In this document: piece by piece, positions 1 to 12,200 of the stretch
Layout: each line of letters begins with the position of its first letter
Numbering within the stretch: the first letter of the stretch is position 1
NCBI GenBank assembly: GCA_028551475.1
Contig: CM052361.1
Coordinates: 11,663,501 to 11,727,500, forward strand
Direction of reading: 5' to 3'
Source: Casuarina equisetifolia
Taxonomy: Eukaryota > Streptophyta > Magnoliopsida > Fagales > Casuarinaceae
DNA: 64,000 nt
Position numbers and translations under genes: made by a program
The notes under the pieces: generated by a model
The model's database searches: none
What the model was told of the DNA's origin: nothing
The model's input: only the letters and a program-made list of their open reading frames with translations

Positions 1-929
1 CAATTGTCTCTTTGCTCGAGAACTGAACTGAAGTTTATTTTCAATGACTCGATGAAATTTGACCACTTAAAATTGATCTCAACACCCACCAGGAGATTTG
101 ATAGCACAATAGATCATTGAACAACCAGTGAGGACTCCTGAAAGCCATAAACGAAGTTGGAAGGTTTCGTAAGCAATGATCTCAGGCGATAGAACCCAAA
201 CTATTGGAAATAATTTCTAAATTTTGAGAAGAAAAATTTGGATTCTTTAATGTAATCTGACTATTGATGTAGCTCAAGCAGCAGTAGTGATTAACAGAGC
301 CAATAAATTAAAGGAAGGGGCATGATTCTCCACGCATTGGCAAGTAATAGTATACATATCTTCGAGAATGTGACATTTGAGAAGGTATTTTCATTTTAAT
401 TAGTAATAAATTGTTATCCTAATATCGTAGCTGTTATTGGTACTTTGCATCTCAAGTTTATTGTTCCATTGGTGGGAAGCGACGTGTGATTGAACTTATT
501 ATAAGCAGACAACATGTGGTTTTGATCTGCCAACTAGCTGCCGACCTTTCCCAATTAGATGGCTTGGAACTAATGACTACAAATAAGAGATGTATTGTAT
601 TGGCTGTGTACAGTCAAAGATATTAGGGCGACACTCTTTGAGCTGATTTTAACTTTTTGCTAAATTACACATCAATAGCTTTTATGTGTCCAAAAAGAAG
701 TTTGTATTAAAAAGTCTGAAGTTTAATCCAAAAATTAGTTTATAAGTTGGCATAAATATTTTTTATATTTTAACATTATCAAATGATTATTTTTTATGTG
801 GAACTACCATCCTTAAAACTTCTCTTTACATCAAGCATAATTAAAAGGTTTAAAGTTAAATGAGGACTAAAACATATTAACTTAGATTTTGATATTATAT
901 TAAAAAACTCAAAGTTTAACTTAAAATTT

Positions 930-967
930 AATTTATAATTTATAATTTATAATTTATAATTTATAAA
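930..967. repeat. Short AT-rich tandem repeat (7-bp unit)
   Basis: About five head-to-tail copies of the 7-base unit AATTTAT are visible. It is a simple microsatellite-like tract in AT-rich intergenic DNA with no sign of function. Confidence 0.8.
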
Positions 968-3370
968 ATAATTTTTATATTTAAACATTTGCTTAATGAT
1001 TATATTTTTCTAATGTAAAATTTTTACTTTTAATAATTTATTTCAATCAAAAAGAATTAATTTTGATTTATCAAGTCTCCACTTCCTTTTGGGTTGCCTT
1101 TCATGCGGTTGCTGAGGCGACTCTCACTTATTAAGTCATCCATAGTTTCTGAATGGAACTTTAGGGAAGCAACACTTCATGTGAAGCTAGAGGAGGCTTT
1201 GAGCCACCATGAATGCTTTGAGTCAAACTTATCCAGTACGACATTCTTTCTCCTGTTTACATACAGTTTTGAGATTTACAAAGCACTAAAGGCATTGTAA
1301 GACGCCCATTAATAGATCTAACAGGACAACGTTCTCACTTGATTTGGAAAGTCCTACTTACTATCATTTTAAGATCTAGGTCAAAGCACACCATAAATGT
1401 CCAAGATCATGTCTTTTCTTTGTAGTTCAAGTTTCTATTTTAGCATACTTCTTTATTTATTTCTTCTCAAATAGACGTTTCCAAAAAATTGTTATTCCTA
1501 AATCTTTCACTTTCTAGAGTCAATGCAACTAATTATTAAATTTTGTGGAAGGGGGACGGGTGGGTGGGGGGGGACAGACTAAAATGTTAAATTTCATAAG
1601 TTTAGCAATTTAAAAAAGAAAAAAGGATTCATGAGAGAAATTTCATATTTTTAGTTTCTAAGTTCTAACTTTGCAACAAACCTCCATATTTCCAATTTTT
1701 ACAATGAATATTTTGAATTTAACTATATAAGAAATAAATATTTTCATTGATTTTCCATTAAACTCTTGATAATTAGAGGATATTGTTTCTATGAAAGGCC
1801 AACTAAATTGTATAATAAAAATGAACGTCAATGTCATAGTATTAAATATTCGAGAAAAAGAGGAAAAAAATCCTACAATCACCCGTTGGTGAGGGGATTG
1901 TGAGATTCGATATATATATATATATATATTTAAGGTAAATAGCCAAATTTCTTCGTCCAATGTGCCAATACAAAGAAAAAGAAGAGAATTTTACGTTATC
2001 CTTGACATTGGTGAAATGATGGATCCATCCTCATCTATAATGCTAAGATTTCGATATATGTGCCAAAGTTTAATTAGCTGTACAAGAATAGTATGTTAAT
2101 TGACAATTTTATTATAAAAAACTGAAACGATAAACGCAACAGATGAATTATTCGTCATAAAGTCAAAACTCAAATATCTTAATTTTACAAAATGAAAGTT
2201 CAGGTGGTCCTTCCACTTTATTTTATATATATATATATTCCAATGATAAGTATTTTTAACATTTTTAAGTATCAAAGACTAGTCTTAGTCGGTTTACTCT
2301 ATCCTGTCTTTGGACGTTCTCAATGACGTCTTCGACGATTATAACATGCATGCACGAGGTGAACGGGTCGTTCTGCGCCAAAATCCTGCCTACTTCAGAA
2401 CGTGTATAACTGTTGAACATGGAGGATCTTCTAAGCCCGTCGTTCTAAGCACTTTGGACAGCCTTTATCGGTGCCTTTGGCCACCTTCTCCACCATCGTC
2501 TTCTGGCATCTTCCGACTGTCTCCAGTGGCCCATTCAACCTCCAAGTAGTGTCGAGTTATTTAGTCAAGTTGCAGACATGTCAACTTAATTAATTTTTTT
2601 TCTTAAAAGGATCTAACACGTCCAAAAAGGAATATAATTTTCCTTCCACACTCAGTCGTACACCTTGAATTTAAAGAAAAATTATGAAATCTAATATACT
2701 ATTTTCCATCTTTCTCCGTATCAATAATCACTCAAAAATTCATTATCTTTCTCAGTCTAACTCACCTACAATTGTAATCTATAGATGTCAAAGGCTTTTG
2801 TTATATGTCTTAACTATTTTCTTAAAAATTAAGTGAAGACTAGTTTTAATATATTTAATTTTAATATTATTTTTAACTTAGGTTACATCTCAAATGGTAT
2901 TAAAGCTAACTCTACATCTTAAGTTTGACTAACATGGGAGGCAACAATATAAAGAGCTACTTGGATTGGGTTAGATTGCAACCACTTAGAATGTGAATGA
3001 CCACAAAGTTGGTTGTAGAGGTGTTGGTCGTAGAGTGAGGTGATTTGCCATGAGCTTGAGGGCCTATAAGAAGTTTGAGTTTAAGGAATCTAAGTTAAAG
3101 ATGACATTCAAATAAAATATACAGAAATTAATTTTTAAACCTTGGTCTTTTGACAAAATAGTTGATATAAATAACATTTTTTTTTTTGGCATGCACTCGT
3201 ATTATTCCTCCTTAATCATTTTTGGTATTTAACATTGAAGATCGCACTACTACGTTTTGGGAGGCAAGAGTGGCTGAATTTCAGTGCAGGGAATTTGGTT
3301 TGAACTGCTCTACACCGAACAGTCGGCTGCCCCATGGCCAATCCCAAAAAATGCATTATTAAGGCAGAGT

Positions 3371-3575
3371 TCATTTTCAATGACAAGGATTCGATAATAA
3401 TGTGAAAATATGATGTTAGGCAATAGCTAAATTGCGATGGCTAGATCTACAAAGTGTTTGGCATAATTATTATCCAAATCAAAGTCACATTCAGTGACAA
3501 GGATTCGAGCTTAATTTTGGAAGTACGTTGGAAGGCAGAAGCTCAATTGTGATGACTAGATCTGCAAAGTGTTTT
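3371..3575. repeat. Two-copy decayed tandem duplication, period ~115 bp
   Basis: The block TGACAAGGATTCGA at 3381 recurs at 3495. The block CTAGATCT(A/G)CAAAGTGTTT at 3441 recurs at 3556. Order and spacing are kept, so this is a direct tandem duplication with a period near 115 bp. The copies have diverged by substitutions and small indels. No coding potential is evident. Confidence 0.75.
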
Positions 3576-6500
3576 TGGGTCATTGTCATCGCTTATTGAA
3601 ATTTCACAAGCGCAATAATGAGCAGATACTTGCTTTTTCAGAAGTCATGCCCATTGCCTTTGGATGTAAATGCAGCAACAGTATGATGAAGATCCTGGCG
3701 GCGACAGCGTATCGGAGCCGCTTTTGCTCTCTGCTGCTGAGATGTTACGTGGGGGTCCGGCCTGCTGGTTCGGACCTGAGCTTGGGCCTGGTCCACGCTG
3801 AACTTGAATCAGGGTGAGCATTAGACCTAAGCCGGCCTATGGCGCCCCTCCTTGCAAATTGTTGCCCGCGGACAGTGTTTCAATTAAAAAATGCCTTTCG
3901 TGCACTCCATGTTATCGGTTCCATGCAGTTCTCTTAGGACATTCAAGGTCGTGCACTATCCAACTGGGATACTTGTTCATGTTTGGGTTGACAATTACGC
4001 TTATCAGTAGTATCATGCAACATGGTAGCCGATGCAGAAGGAATTTTCTAAAATGTTGTATACACCTTATAGGTTTGAACCAACTTCAATCATTGCACAT
4101 GGGTATATACTTCCTGTGGGGTTGACATTTGCCAATATCAAGAGCCAGGATCAATATACTACCAACTCTTGAGATGACAAGCCTAGTGGCTGATTTCTGA
4201 TCCATAACGAATGTTCGTGATCCACATTTTAAGAGGTAGTCGATCAATTATTGCACTTGCCCTGCGTATTTTACAGGTAGCAGTTATGTGATATAATATG
4301 ATAGATAACGTGGATCCAAAGTAAGTCTTACTATCTTCTATTCCTTATATTTTTTATTTTCTGCAAAACAAGGCCATGTCAGACGAGCTTATTTTTGCCC
4401 AATGAATGGACGATTGTACATATTTTAGAAGAAGATTCTTCTAGAGATGGACCGGATCTATAAGCGGTGACGTTCCAGTAAAAGAATCGGTCGTGGATCC
4501 GTGCATAAGCTCGAGAAAATTCTACAAAACCATGCAATTTGTGAACTATTGGTCTGGTTTATATGCTAAATAATTAGGCACTTGTATACCAGATGACATA
4601 CTGAGGGCAGCAATAATCCTTCCAGGAGCCACAGATGGCGCCGCCAGAGAGATAATTTTCCTACCAGATATCAATGACATAAGACTTCAGCTAATCTAAT
4701 CTTGATGGCCATACTCTTTCTTAATCTTCTCTATCAGTGACATAAACCATTTTCTTAGTGACGTGGACCAAAAAAGACGTTCTGAATGATCTGAAATATT
4801 GAGATACTTTCCGTGGAAGCATGTTTGGCGAATGAAACGCTAAGTTCTCTACGTAACACCTTCCGACCTGCTTTAACCCAAACGTTAAATTCGTGCTTTG
4901 TCTCGGCAGGTATGTCTGGTGACCTCCATTTCTTGCGTTATGAGTCGCTCTAATGTAGGCGGCGTAATCTTTCAAAGCCGAACTTTTGGACCCGTTTGAA
5001 AGATTTTTCACCACTTTTCTATGATATGTCATTCAGATTTACTTGTTAAGGCTGTCAAGGCTGCAATTTTTGACGTACTGACTCTCACGGTGATGGTCTG
5101 CAAGTTCTGTGTCCTGACATGCTGTGGCATACGTGCTTGTTTTTATGCTGAAAAACCTAATAATGGTCTACTGGTTGCCCGGCCGTTTACATAGATATAA
5201 AAGTTCATGTAACTGTCAATGCTTGGTTGACCTCCATATATATTTATATACATGGAAATAAAGAAACAAAAAATAGAGAATAAGATCATTCGCGAAGAAA
5301 AAGCCTCAATCAACTGCACCATAATAGTGCCGATTAGACTCAAAAGAGTTTAAAATATGATTTGATTATTAGTTACGTAGCTATGCAAAATTGGTCACGG
5401 GGGCAAAACTAGCGTGGGAAAATCAACATGACATGCATATTTTTTGACCAGTTGTTCTAACTAATACAAGACTTCTATGTCAGATGGATACACACTCTAG
5501 ACCCTGCGTATGCAAAGGATATAAAATGGGTAAAGTTGAAGGGAGACTTTTTAACTCTTAAGATTTCTTGTTGTTAACAAGTGTTTAAGATTCTTGTTTT
5601 GAATGTGAGACATCGTTTAACTACTTTAGATTCCTGACGAAAATTCGAGAGATCATGCCTACAAATATATGTTATGGAATCGAACCAAACTCTTCTTTGA
5701 TATCTCATATAATTTAATACTCCTGAGGATGAAGTATACCTACTATATAAGAGCCAAGGGAGATTGTGTCGGAGGGAGAGTAGTTGATCACAGGGAAAAG
5801 GCCATAATCATTGATCCTTCAATGGCTAATTCTTGACCATATATTAATGGCATGGGTTAGCTCCAGTGACATAGTTTTGAAAAAAGTTATAGATAAGTTA
5901 GTGGAGGTTAGTTTTATTGACATTATTGGAAAGTTGTTTGGGTCAAAACATTTTTTGCAAGCAAACTAGTTGGTTGCATAAGCGTGCTTCTTTTTTTTTT
6001 TTTCCTAATTTTTTATCTTTCAAATTTCTTTCTAAACGATGGTCAACATTTCCAAAATTAGCTTCTTAAGACGAAAGCATGCAGATTACAAGGCTGCTGT
6101 CGTTTCTTGAGAAGGGAGAACATTATGCTGAAAGGTCGCAAAAACAGATGGAAAGGTAGTCTAACGGGTCCTGTTGGGCTAGAATTGGGTAGGCCCAATC
6201 GACCGAGTCATTTTGGGCTTGTCTCATGGTGGGAACAAAGAGCCTCATCTCTTTCGGATGGTCAGAACGAGAAATGCTGAGGAAGCTTCCACCAATACTT
6301 GGATTTGACGTAATGGGGCTACAGCTGGAGTCTTCATGTCAGGCACTAGTTTTTTTAACTCGGAATTCATAACATGCTGAATGAGTTGCTGACTCTTTTC
6401 GAAGACAACTCTTATCTTTTTGAATGAAGAAAAAAGACGCGAAATCTTCTCAAGTAATCCATTCTGCGTAACTTGTACAAAGGGATGTTTTACTTCTAAA

Positions 6501-6903
6501 CCAGATTAGAATTTTCCTTCTCCATATATCTCCCACCATTAACGCAAATGGTGTGCGCATGGCTGCCGTATGAGTCAGGGCTTGCTTTTTCTTCAGAACA
6601 TAGTTTTGGTATATGGCTTAGCAGCCGGTCTCTACATGAAAAGTTCTCTCTCTCTCTCTCGCGAATAATTCTTAGAAAGACGTCGAGGACTATCCATTGT
6701 CTTACTAGAGGGGCAAGGATGAACTTAATTGAATGCAATACGGGGTGATTCGATCTTGACAAATAAGACGTGTACACAATAGAAGAAAGAATGTAATTTA
6801 ATAAACTAACTGAGAAACAAATTGAATGATAATGTACACAAATCAATGAATGAATCTGAAATAGGGAAAAAAGGAAAAAAAAAAAAAACTGCTGCAGATG
6901 TAA

Positions 6904-7410
6904 TCAAATCATCAATCGAAGATCAACTTCCGGGGCCGTCTTTCCGAACAAAAGCTTCAAATCGTTCTCCAAAGGTGTCAAGTTTAAGTCCAAGCACATA
7001 ACCCTCTTACTATTCGACCTTTGCAGCACAGGCACCTTCGTCTCTAGAGTAATGGGAGAAAAGCCTTCAGTCATCATCGCTCTATGCCGCCTCATATGCC
7101 CACCCAAAGCTTGCCCCATCGCAAACTCCACGCCACATATTGAGCATTCATGCATTTTGGGTTTGTTCCCAGAGCCTTGGAGCTTCGTCCGATCTCTGAG
7201 TTCCTCCCCCATCAATCTTGGCTTCTTGTGGCTGGCACGGTGGCCACCCAGAGCTTGGAATGACTGAAACTGGCGATTACAAGTCTTGCACTCAAAAACC
7301 TGAACCGCTGGGGATTTCCTGTGCTGGTTCTGTAGCCCATGGGACAGAAGCATCAGACAGTTTTTCATGTCGAAGCTCTCTTTTGCCTCATCTTCTCTTC
7401 CTCTCTTCAT
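6904..7410 (-). CDS. ZAT11: C2H2 zinc-finger transcriptional repressor, ZAT11-like
   Basis: Intronless 168-aa protein of the C1-2i (ZAT) class. It has two plant-type C2H2 fingers carrying the QALGGH signature: one starting FECKTCNRQF (about residues 39-61) and one starting HECSICGVEF (about 87-109). A basic segment lies near the N-terminus (MKRGRED) and a C-terminal EAR repression motif LDLNLTPLEND lies near residues 140-150. In this family the fingers bind DNA in the nucleus and the EAR motif recruits co-repressors; members respond quickly to stress and nickel/oxidative signals. The N-terminus MKR, the LDLNLTPLENDL stretch followed by FGKT, and the total length match my memory of Arabidopsis ZAT11 better than ZAT12 or ZAT18. 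The next gene on the same strand is KIN5B, also the neighbour of ZAT11 in Arabidopsis, which supports the assignment. The ATG at 7408-7410 is the first in frame and gives the family-typical start. Confidence 0.9.
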   Translation of the reverse strand: MKRGREDEAKESFDMKNCLMLLSHGLQNQHRKSPAVQVFECKTCNRQFQSFQALGGHRASHKKPRLMGEELRDRTKLQGSGNKPKMHECSICGVEFAMGQALGGHMRRHRAMMTEGFSPITLETKVPVLQRSNSKRVMCLDLNLTPLENDLKLLFGKTAPEVDLRLMI

Positions 7411-7512
7411 GGCTGGGTAAAAGGACGCAATGTTTATTATCTCTCAGTTTTAGCTTTGTAGACGTGAATTGTATGGAAAAGGGAATCGTGAAGAACATAG
7501 CTTGGAAGTCCG

Positions 7513-7520
7513 GTATTTAA
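7513..7520 (-). promoter_or_regulatory. Candidate TATA element of the ZAT11-like gene
   Basis: On the minus strand the sequence reads TTTAAATA about 105 bases before the ATG. Position and composition fit a TATA box with a short 5' leader, as expected for an intronless inducible gene. No transcript evidence can be seen from sequence alone. Confidence 0.4.
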
Positions 7521-9244
7521 AGGCGTTGGAGAACGCGACTAAGAATGTTTAGTTTGACCTTGAAGGGGACGAGATTGCCGAGTTGCTAAAATACAGTATC
7601 GAGGAACGTCCGGTGTTGGGTTCCTCGCAGTAGGCAAATTGGACTGTTTCTTTGACTGCGTACAAGGACCAAAACGCTCCCATCAGACTTTTAGGCTAAG
7701 AAAAGTAACCCCACTGCTCTTCTTCGGTTACTTTTCTTTCCGAGTACAAATCGCTAAGCCCTTACACACGTGACGGTGTACTTTCACTTGGTTTTAGGAC
7801 TCAAAACCGAGTCGGCGGCTGCGCGCACCAAACGGTGTCTTTTATTTTATTGCTTGCCAAGAAAATCATTGACAGATAGTGACGAGCAATGCCCACGAAG
7901 GATCCTTAGTCCGACGCCTTACGCCGATGTTGGTAAGCGAAAGCGTGTCGAGGTTAAATCCCAGAGTGTGGGGAAGAAGATTTAGCTACGCGTTGCAAAG
8001 TCTACACGTTTTCTTTTACCTTTTTCTTCATATTATTTAACAAAAATTTTGCTTAATACAAAATTTAAATTCAAGTTAACACTTCACTTATGTTAGAGTT
8101 TGGGGATGAGCTCTCAAATTTAACCTTTTACATAAGGGTGTTAAAGTTAAGATATGATAAAATTTATTATTTTATAAGTAGTACTCATCGACCACTTTGT
8201 AACAATTTATATATATTTTAAATAGCTTATATTTTAAAGACAAGGAGTGAGTTAAATAATAATTATCTTATTTTTAATGTGTTTTTTTATATGTTTATTA
8301 ATAAAAACAACAAATTAAAACTGTTTTATTCTTCGAAGTTACACTGTTCCAAACACGGTGCTCTTGCGTGCCCACGAAGAAAAGAATAAGAAAGCAAGTG
8401 GGTTAGCTGAGGATGCGATAGGCACAACTAAGTTTCCACAATGTTTGGTCTCTTCTTATTCCTCCTCACCCACTGATGGCGGTAGTAGTTAGACCTTCCG
8501 CAACGTAAAGCACCTCGCATATTTTACACGGTTTCCCTTTGATTATTGTTTGTCGATGCTTCCCACTTGATGTCGCTTTTGTTTCACATTGGGTGTCTGC
8601 TGGGACGCACACGCACCTAATGTAATGACAAAAGCAATGAACATGTGTGAACGGATGAGGTCACGGCTTACCCTCTAAAGAACACATGACTAGAACGCCT
8701 AAATTTTTGGACCATACTAATTAATTCTGCGTAAAAGTTGGACCAGCTGCTAGGTGAGCTCAAGACAATTCAACAAAGTGTGGAGCACCCCAAAGGCAAA
8801 GCTGGTAGCCAACTTTGATACACTAGTCAATTCAAGCTCTCATTAGAAAGTTCATGCATTCATTTGGATAGCTATTCCAACCTCCAAATGAGATTGGAAG
8901 CATACATGGACAATTGACCACCAGCTTCTGGAAGAGATACACATGGGGCCTAACCATCAGCAACTCTATCGGTTTCTCACTCAGTTTTGACAAAGCTAAA
9001 CACGAATTGAACTTGAAATAGAAGTACGACTTGTATTTGATGCCATTATGAACTATTCAAACATATTGTTTAAAAACATTTTTGGCTAAGCTACTAGTAT
9101 CATCCAAACATTTGACTTTTGACAATTCAGACTTTTACTCATCAGTAGATGAGCACGGTTTGAATTGAAATGAAGAAGTTTGATTAGCATACAGAATAAG
9201 CACATGTTCTATCTCCTATTTAAATGCTAACCTAAAAGTCAAAG
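7521..9244. other. Intergenic between the ZAT11-like gene and the KIN5B 3' end
   Basis: The ZAT11 side (7521-7990) is moderately GC-rich and probably holds its promoter. 8000-8340 is strongly AT-rich. The rest, including the KIN5B 3' flank, shows no coding frame, no long repeat and no RNA gene that I can recognise. Confidence 0.55.
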
Positions 9245-12200
9245 TCAATTGACGTCAGCAAAAGGCTTCCTCTGGAGCACACGAGGAACTGTCAAATGCG
9301 GAAGCTTGCTCTCTGAGGGGCTTCGTTTTAACATTTTCTCCGAAGTATTTTCTTCTTCGTCAAATTCAAAGGTGGCTGCTCTCATCTCGTCTATGGATGC
9401 CAAACTTGGTACTACTATATCTCGTTTCTCAGGTGTCGTACTACTATGCTCATCCACCTGTTCATGGCAATGGCAATAGCCAATTTAGATATTCTGAAAA
9501 CAATATCTCCAGAGCTTTTGACTATATCAATTTGAGATCATCAAAAAATCATTTGGCAACTACATAAAAGCGGGACCTCATCTAATGGCAGGTTTTACCA
9601 CATCAGACTGTCTAAATTTAGCCTTGGGGTTACTTCTTACTCACATGCTTTCAAGTATTTCTAAAGTTAGGAAAATCTTTTCCTATCCTATAATCGGAAG
9701 AGATAGAGGAGTTACCAAGTAATCTTTTATCAAGCACTTTTCTGTTTGGCTTAGGATGTTTGATATGTTCTCGCCATGATTCTGTTGCATAGACGTTAGC
9801 TGATCCAAACACAAGGTTGTTGCAGACTCAATTTGCTTCTTATTTTCACGATCCAGCGCCAGCGAATCTGCCCAGTCCAGTAAGTTATAAGGGAGTGCAT
9901 GATAAGGAAAAGAAGCCTCATTGAATGTGTAATGAATTTTAATTTACCTTTAACAGCGCCAAGCATGTCACCAGCCCCAGCATTGAGATCTGAACTCACA
10001 GAAGAGGATGCAGATACAAATTCTTCATATGCAAGATGATTTGCGTTTACATTTGCCCTGTTGAAAAAAATTTAAATACAATTGGTAAAGGAAACACAAT
10101 TTATAAGAAGGAACAAATTTAGTCAAGAGTGAGAAATCATGAGAACTTACGTAATTATAGATCCAATATTGGCAATGTCAATCTTATTAAGATTGTTTAT
10201 AGATAACTGAGCATTTTTCCATTGTTTTCCTGAATAATCTACCCTTTTTAAGCTGCATGCCATGAAAATGAAACAATCATATACAAGTATCAAAAAACTT
10301 AAATAACGTGAATCTATTGATGATAGTCAAAAGAAATAAAAAATAAAAAGTCCAAAGACATTCATACTCTTGCCTAATATTATGAATACAAATATGATTT
10401 ATATTCATAAAAATAAAAATAAAAACTACTATGGCTAATTGGGGCTTATAATAATTTTAGATAATTCACCCTCTTAACCTTTATCTTTACCATGAGGGAT
10501 CTAATCACAAAAACAAGCCTACAATAAAAATTAGAGTAAAAAAACACTATGTAGTAATTCTACAAATACCTAATAGACTATATAAATCAAACCACAATAC
10601 CCTTCCTATCTTATTAGTGGACTACTTTATGCTTTTGTAAATCTGGTGTATATGATTAGAACAAGCTTCTGTGCTGTTCTTTCTTAGAATAACTGCACTA
10701 TCTATGGTATTGCTCGTACGTTTGAAATAGCCAATGAGAATAATTGAACCATTTGCTTTTGTGGATTCTTTCAGGAGTTATTTCAATATGAAGCTAAGTT
10801 ATCTGTTTATTTAAAAACTTAAGCCAAAAAGGTAAAAGCTCACCACTCTTGCAGAAAATCTTCTATGATTTCCCTGGACTGAGCGGCCGAGAATGTGTCT
10901 TCTACGAAATGACTTTCTAACTTTTCCATGTACTCGCTCAATTTCGTCTTAGCAGCAGTTGAAACTTGCTGCATCTCGGACATCTCTTTCTTCAACTTTG
11001 TGCTTTCCTGGAAATTCGAGTCCTCAATGCTCCTCGATGCTTTGGAGACCTAGTAAGACATTTTCAAGTTGCTTAAGCATACAAGACTTACAAGTAGTTC
11101 AATGGTAAAAGTAACATTTAAAGAACAAAAGGTGACTAAGCACCATGGTGGCTTTCTTAGATGTCAAAGCAGCTAGTATTCCTGCAATTTTCTCCAAGGC
11201 CTGTTCTTCCTCTCTAGCAGCTTCGTCCTGTTTCACAGCCGTAGACATTTATCAGTTTATAAACTGTCAGTCATACATGGTGTGCACACCTCCAAATTAT
11301 CTTACCTTAAACATCTTCTCAAATGTTTTCAATTGGTTGGATCTTTCAACGTGGCTTTCTTCAAGAACTGTCATGACTTTAGAAGCATGATGGTGAAGGC
11401 CATTAAAGTAGCTTACAGTTGCCTTTGAAATTACTTGTGCTGAAACCAAACTACGCTGTAGTGCCTACAGTCAACAAAGATCAAGTGTTTTCAGTATGTA
11501 TCCTATTTTTAAGTTAGCTGGGTAAAGTATGCCGTCATTAAAAATAATAAAAATACACTGAGAATCTACCTCCTCCTGTTGTTGAGTGAAGAAAGTGAAT
11601 AACTGTTTTTGCCCATCAAGAGAATTTTGGACATCACAAATAACCCCCTTGGCCTCCAAAACCGCAGTGTCAAGGAACTGTAAAGATGACGTAGTTTTAT
11701 GCCAGTTATTAATCTTGTACTTAACAGAGGTAATATCAACTAAAAATTAGACAAAAAATATTTCTTTGACTCCATACATTCCCAACTGCCAAGGCTTGCT
11801 TTGAGATTGTAGTATTTATCTGCTCCAGGTCTGAGGAAGCTTTCCTTTGCAGTGTATTGGCAAGGTCCTTCAAGGTTGCTACCCCTGAAGTGTAAGTCTC
11901 AGTCATTTTCTTAATCCTTGATTCAAGAGCTTGCGTTGCCTGACAAGAGTGATGGAAATAATAAATCAGAGAACAAGTTCAAATAATGCAAGCAAAAAGA
12001 TGGAATAAAAAACTTCTTTCCTTACTTCACATTTACTGGCAAGATATGAGTCGACGTGTTCTTCCATGCATCTTAAATGTTGCTGCTGTTGAGAAACTGA
12101 ACCCAGGATAGTTCTGTGCAGGTCTTTTAGGCGCTGATCAAGATGAGAACCAAAATTCATAACCATGCTCTGATTTTCTGCTTCCATCCTGTCTTTCTGA

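Larger units (their letters stand above)
1..6903. other. Gene-poor AT-rich intergenic DNA
   Basis: No open reading frame here resembles a protein I know; the reading frames present are short and lack domain motifs or splice partners. The first 3.2 kb is very AT-rich with short homopolymers and AT microsatellites (about 1909-1931 and 2221-2240). Between about 3.6 and 5.3 kb base composition is more balanced, but I see no coherent coding frame. A (TC)n tract lies near 6641-6662. The decayed tandem duplication at 3371-3575 is listed separately. Confidence 0.6.

Noticed and set aside
3255-3345. Possible tRNA or SINE head
   Set aside because: A weak A-box resemblance only; no B box at proper spacing and no cloverleaf.
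3569-4125. Two consecutive plus-strand frames of 82 and 103 codons
   Set aside because: Cysteine-rich but without any motif I know; no splice signals linking them convincingly.
4721-5032. 103-codon minus-strand frame
   Set aside because: No recognisable domain and isolated from any gene model.
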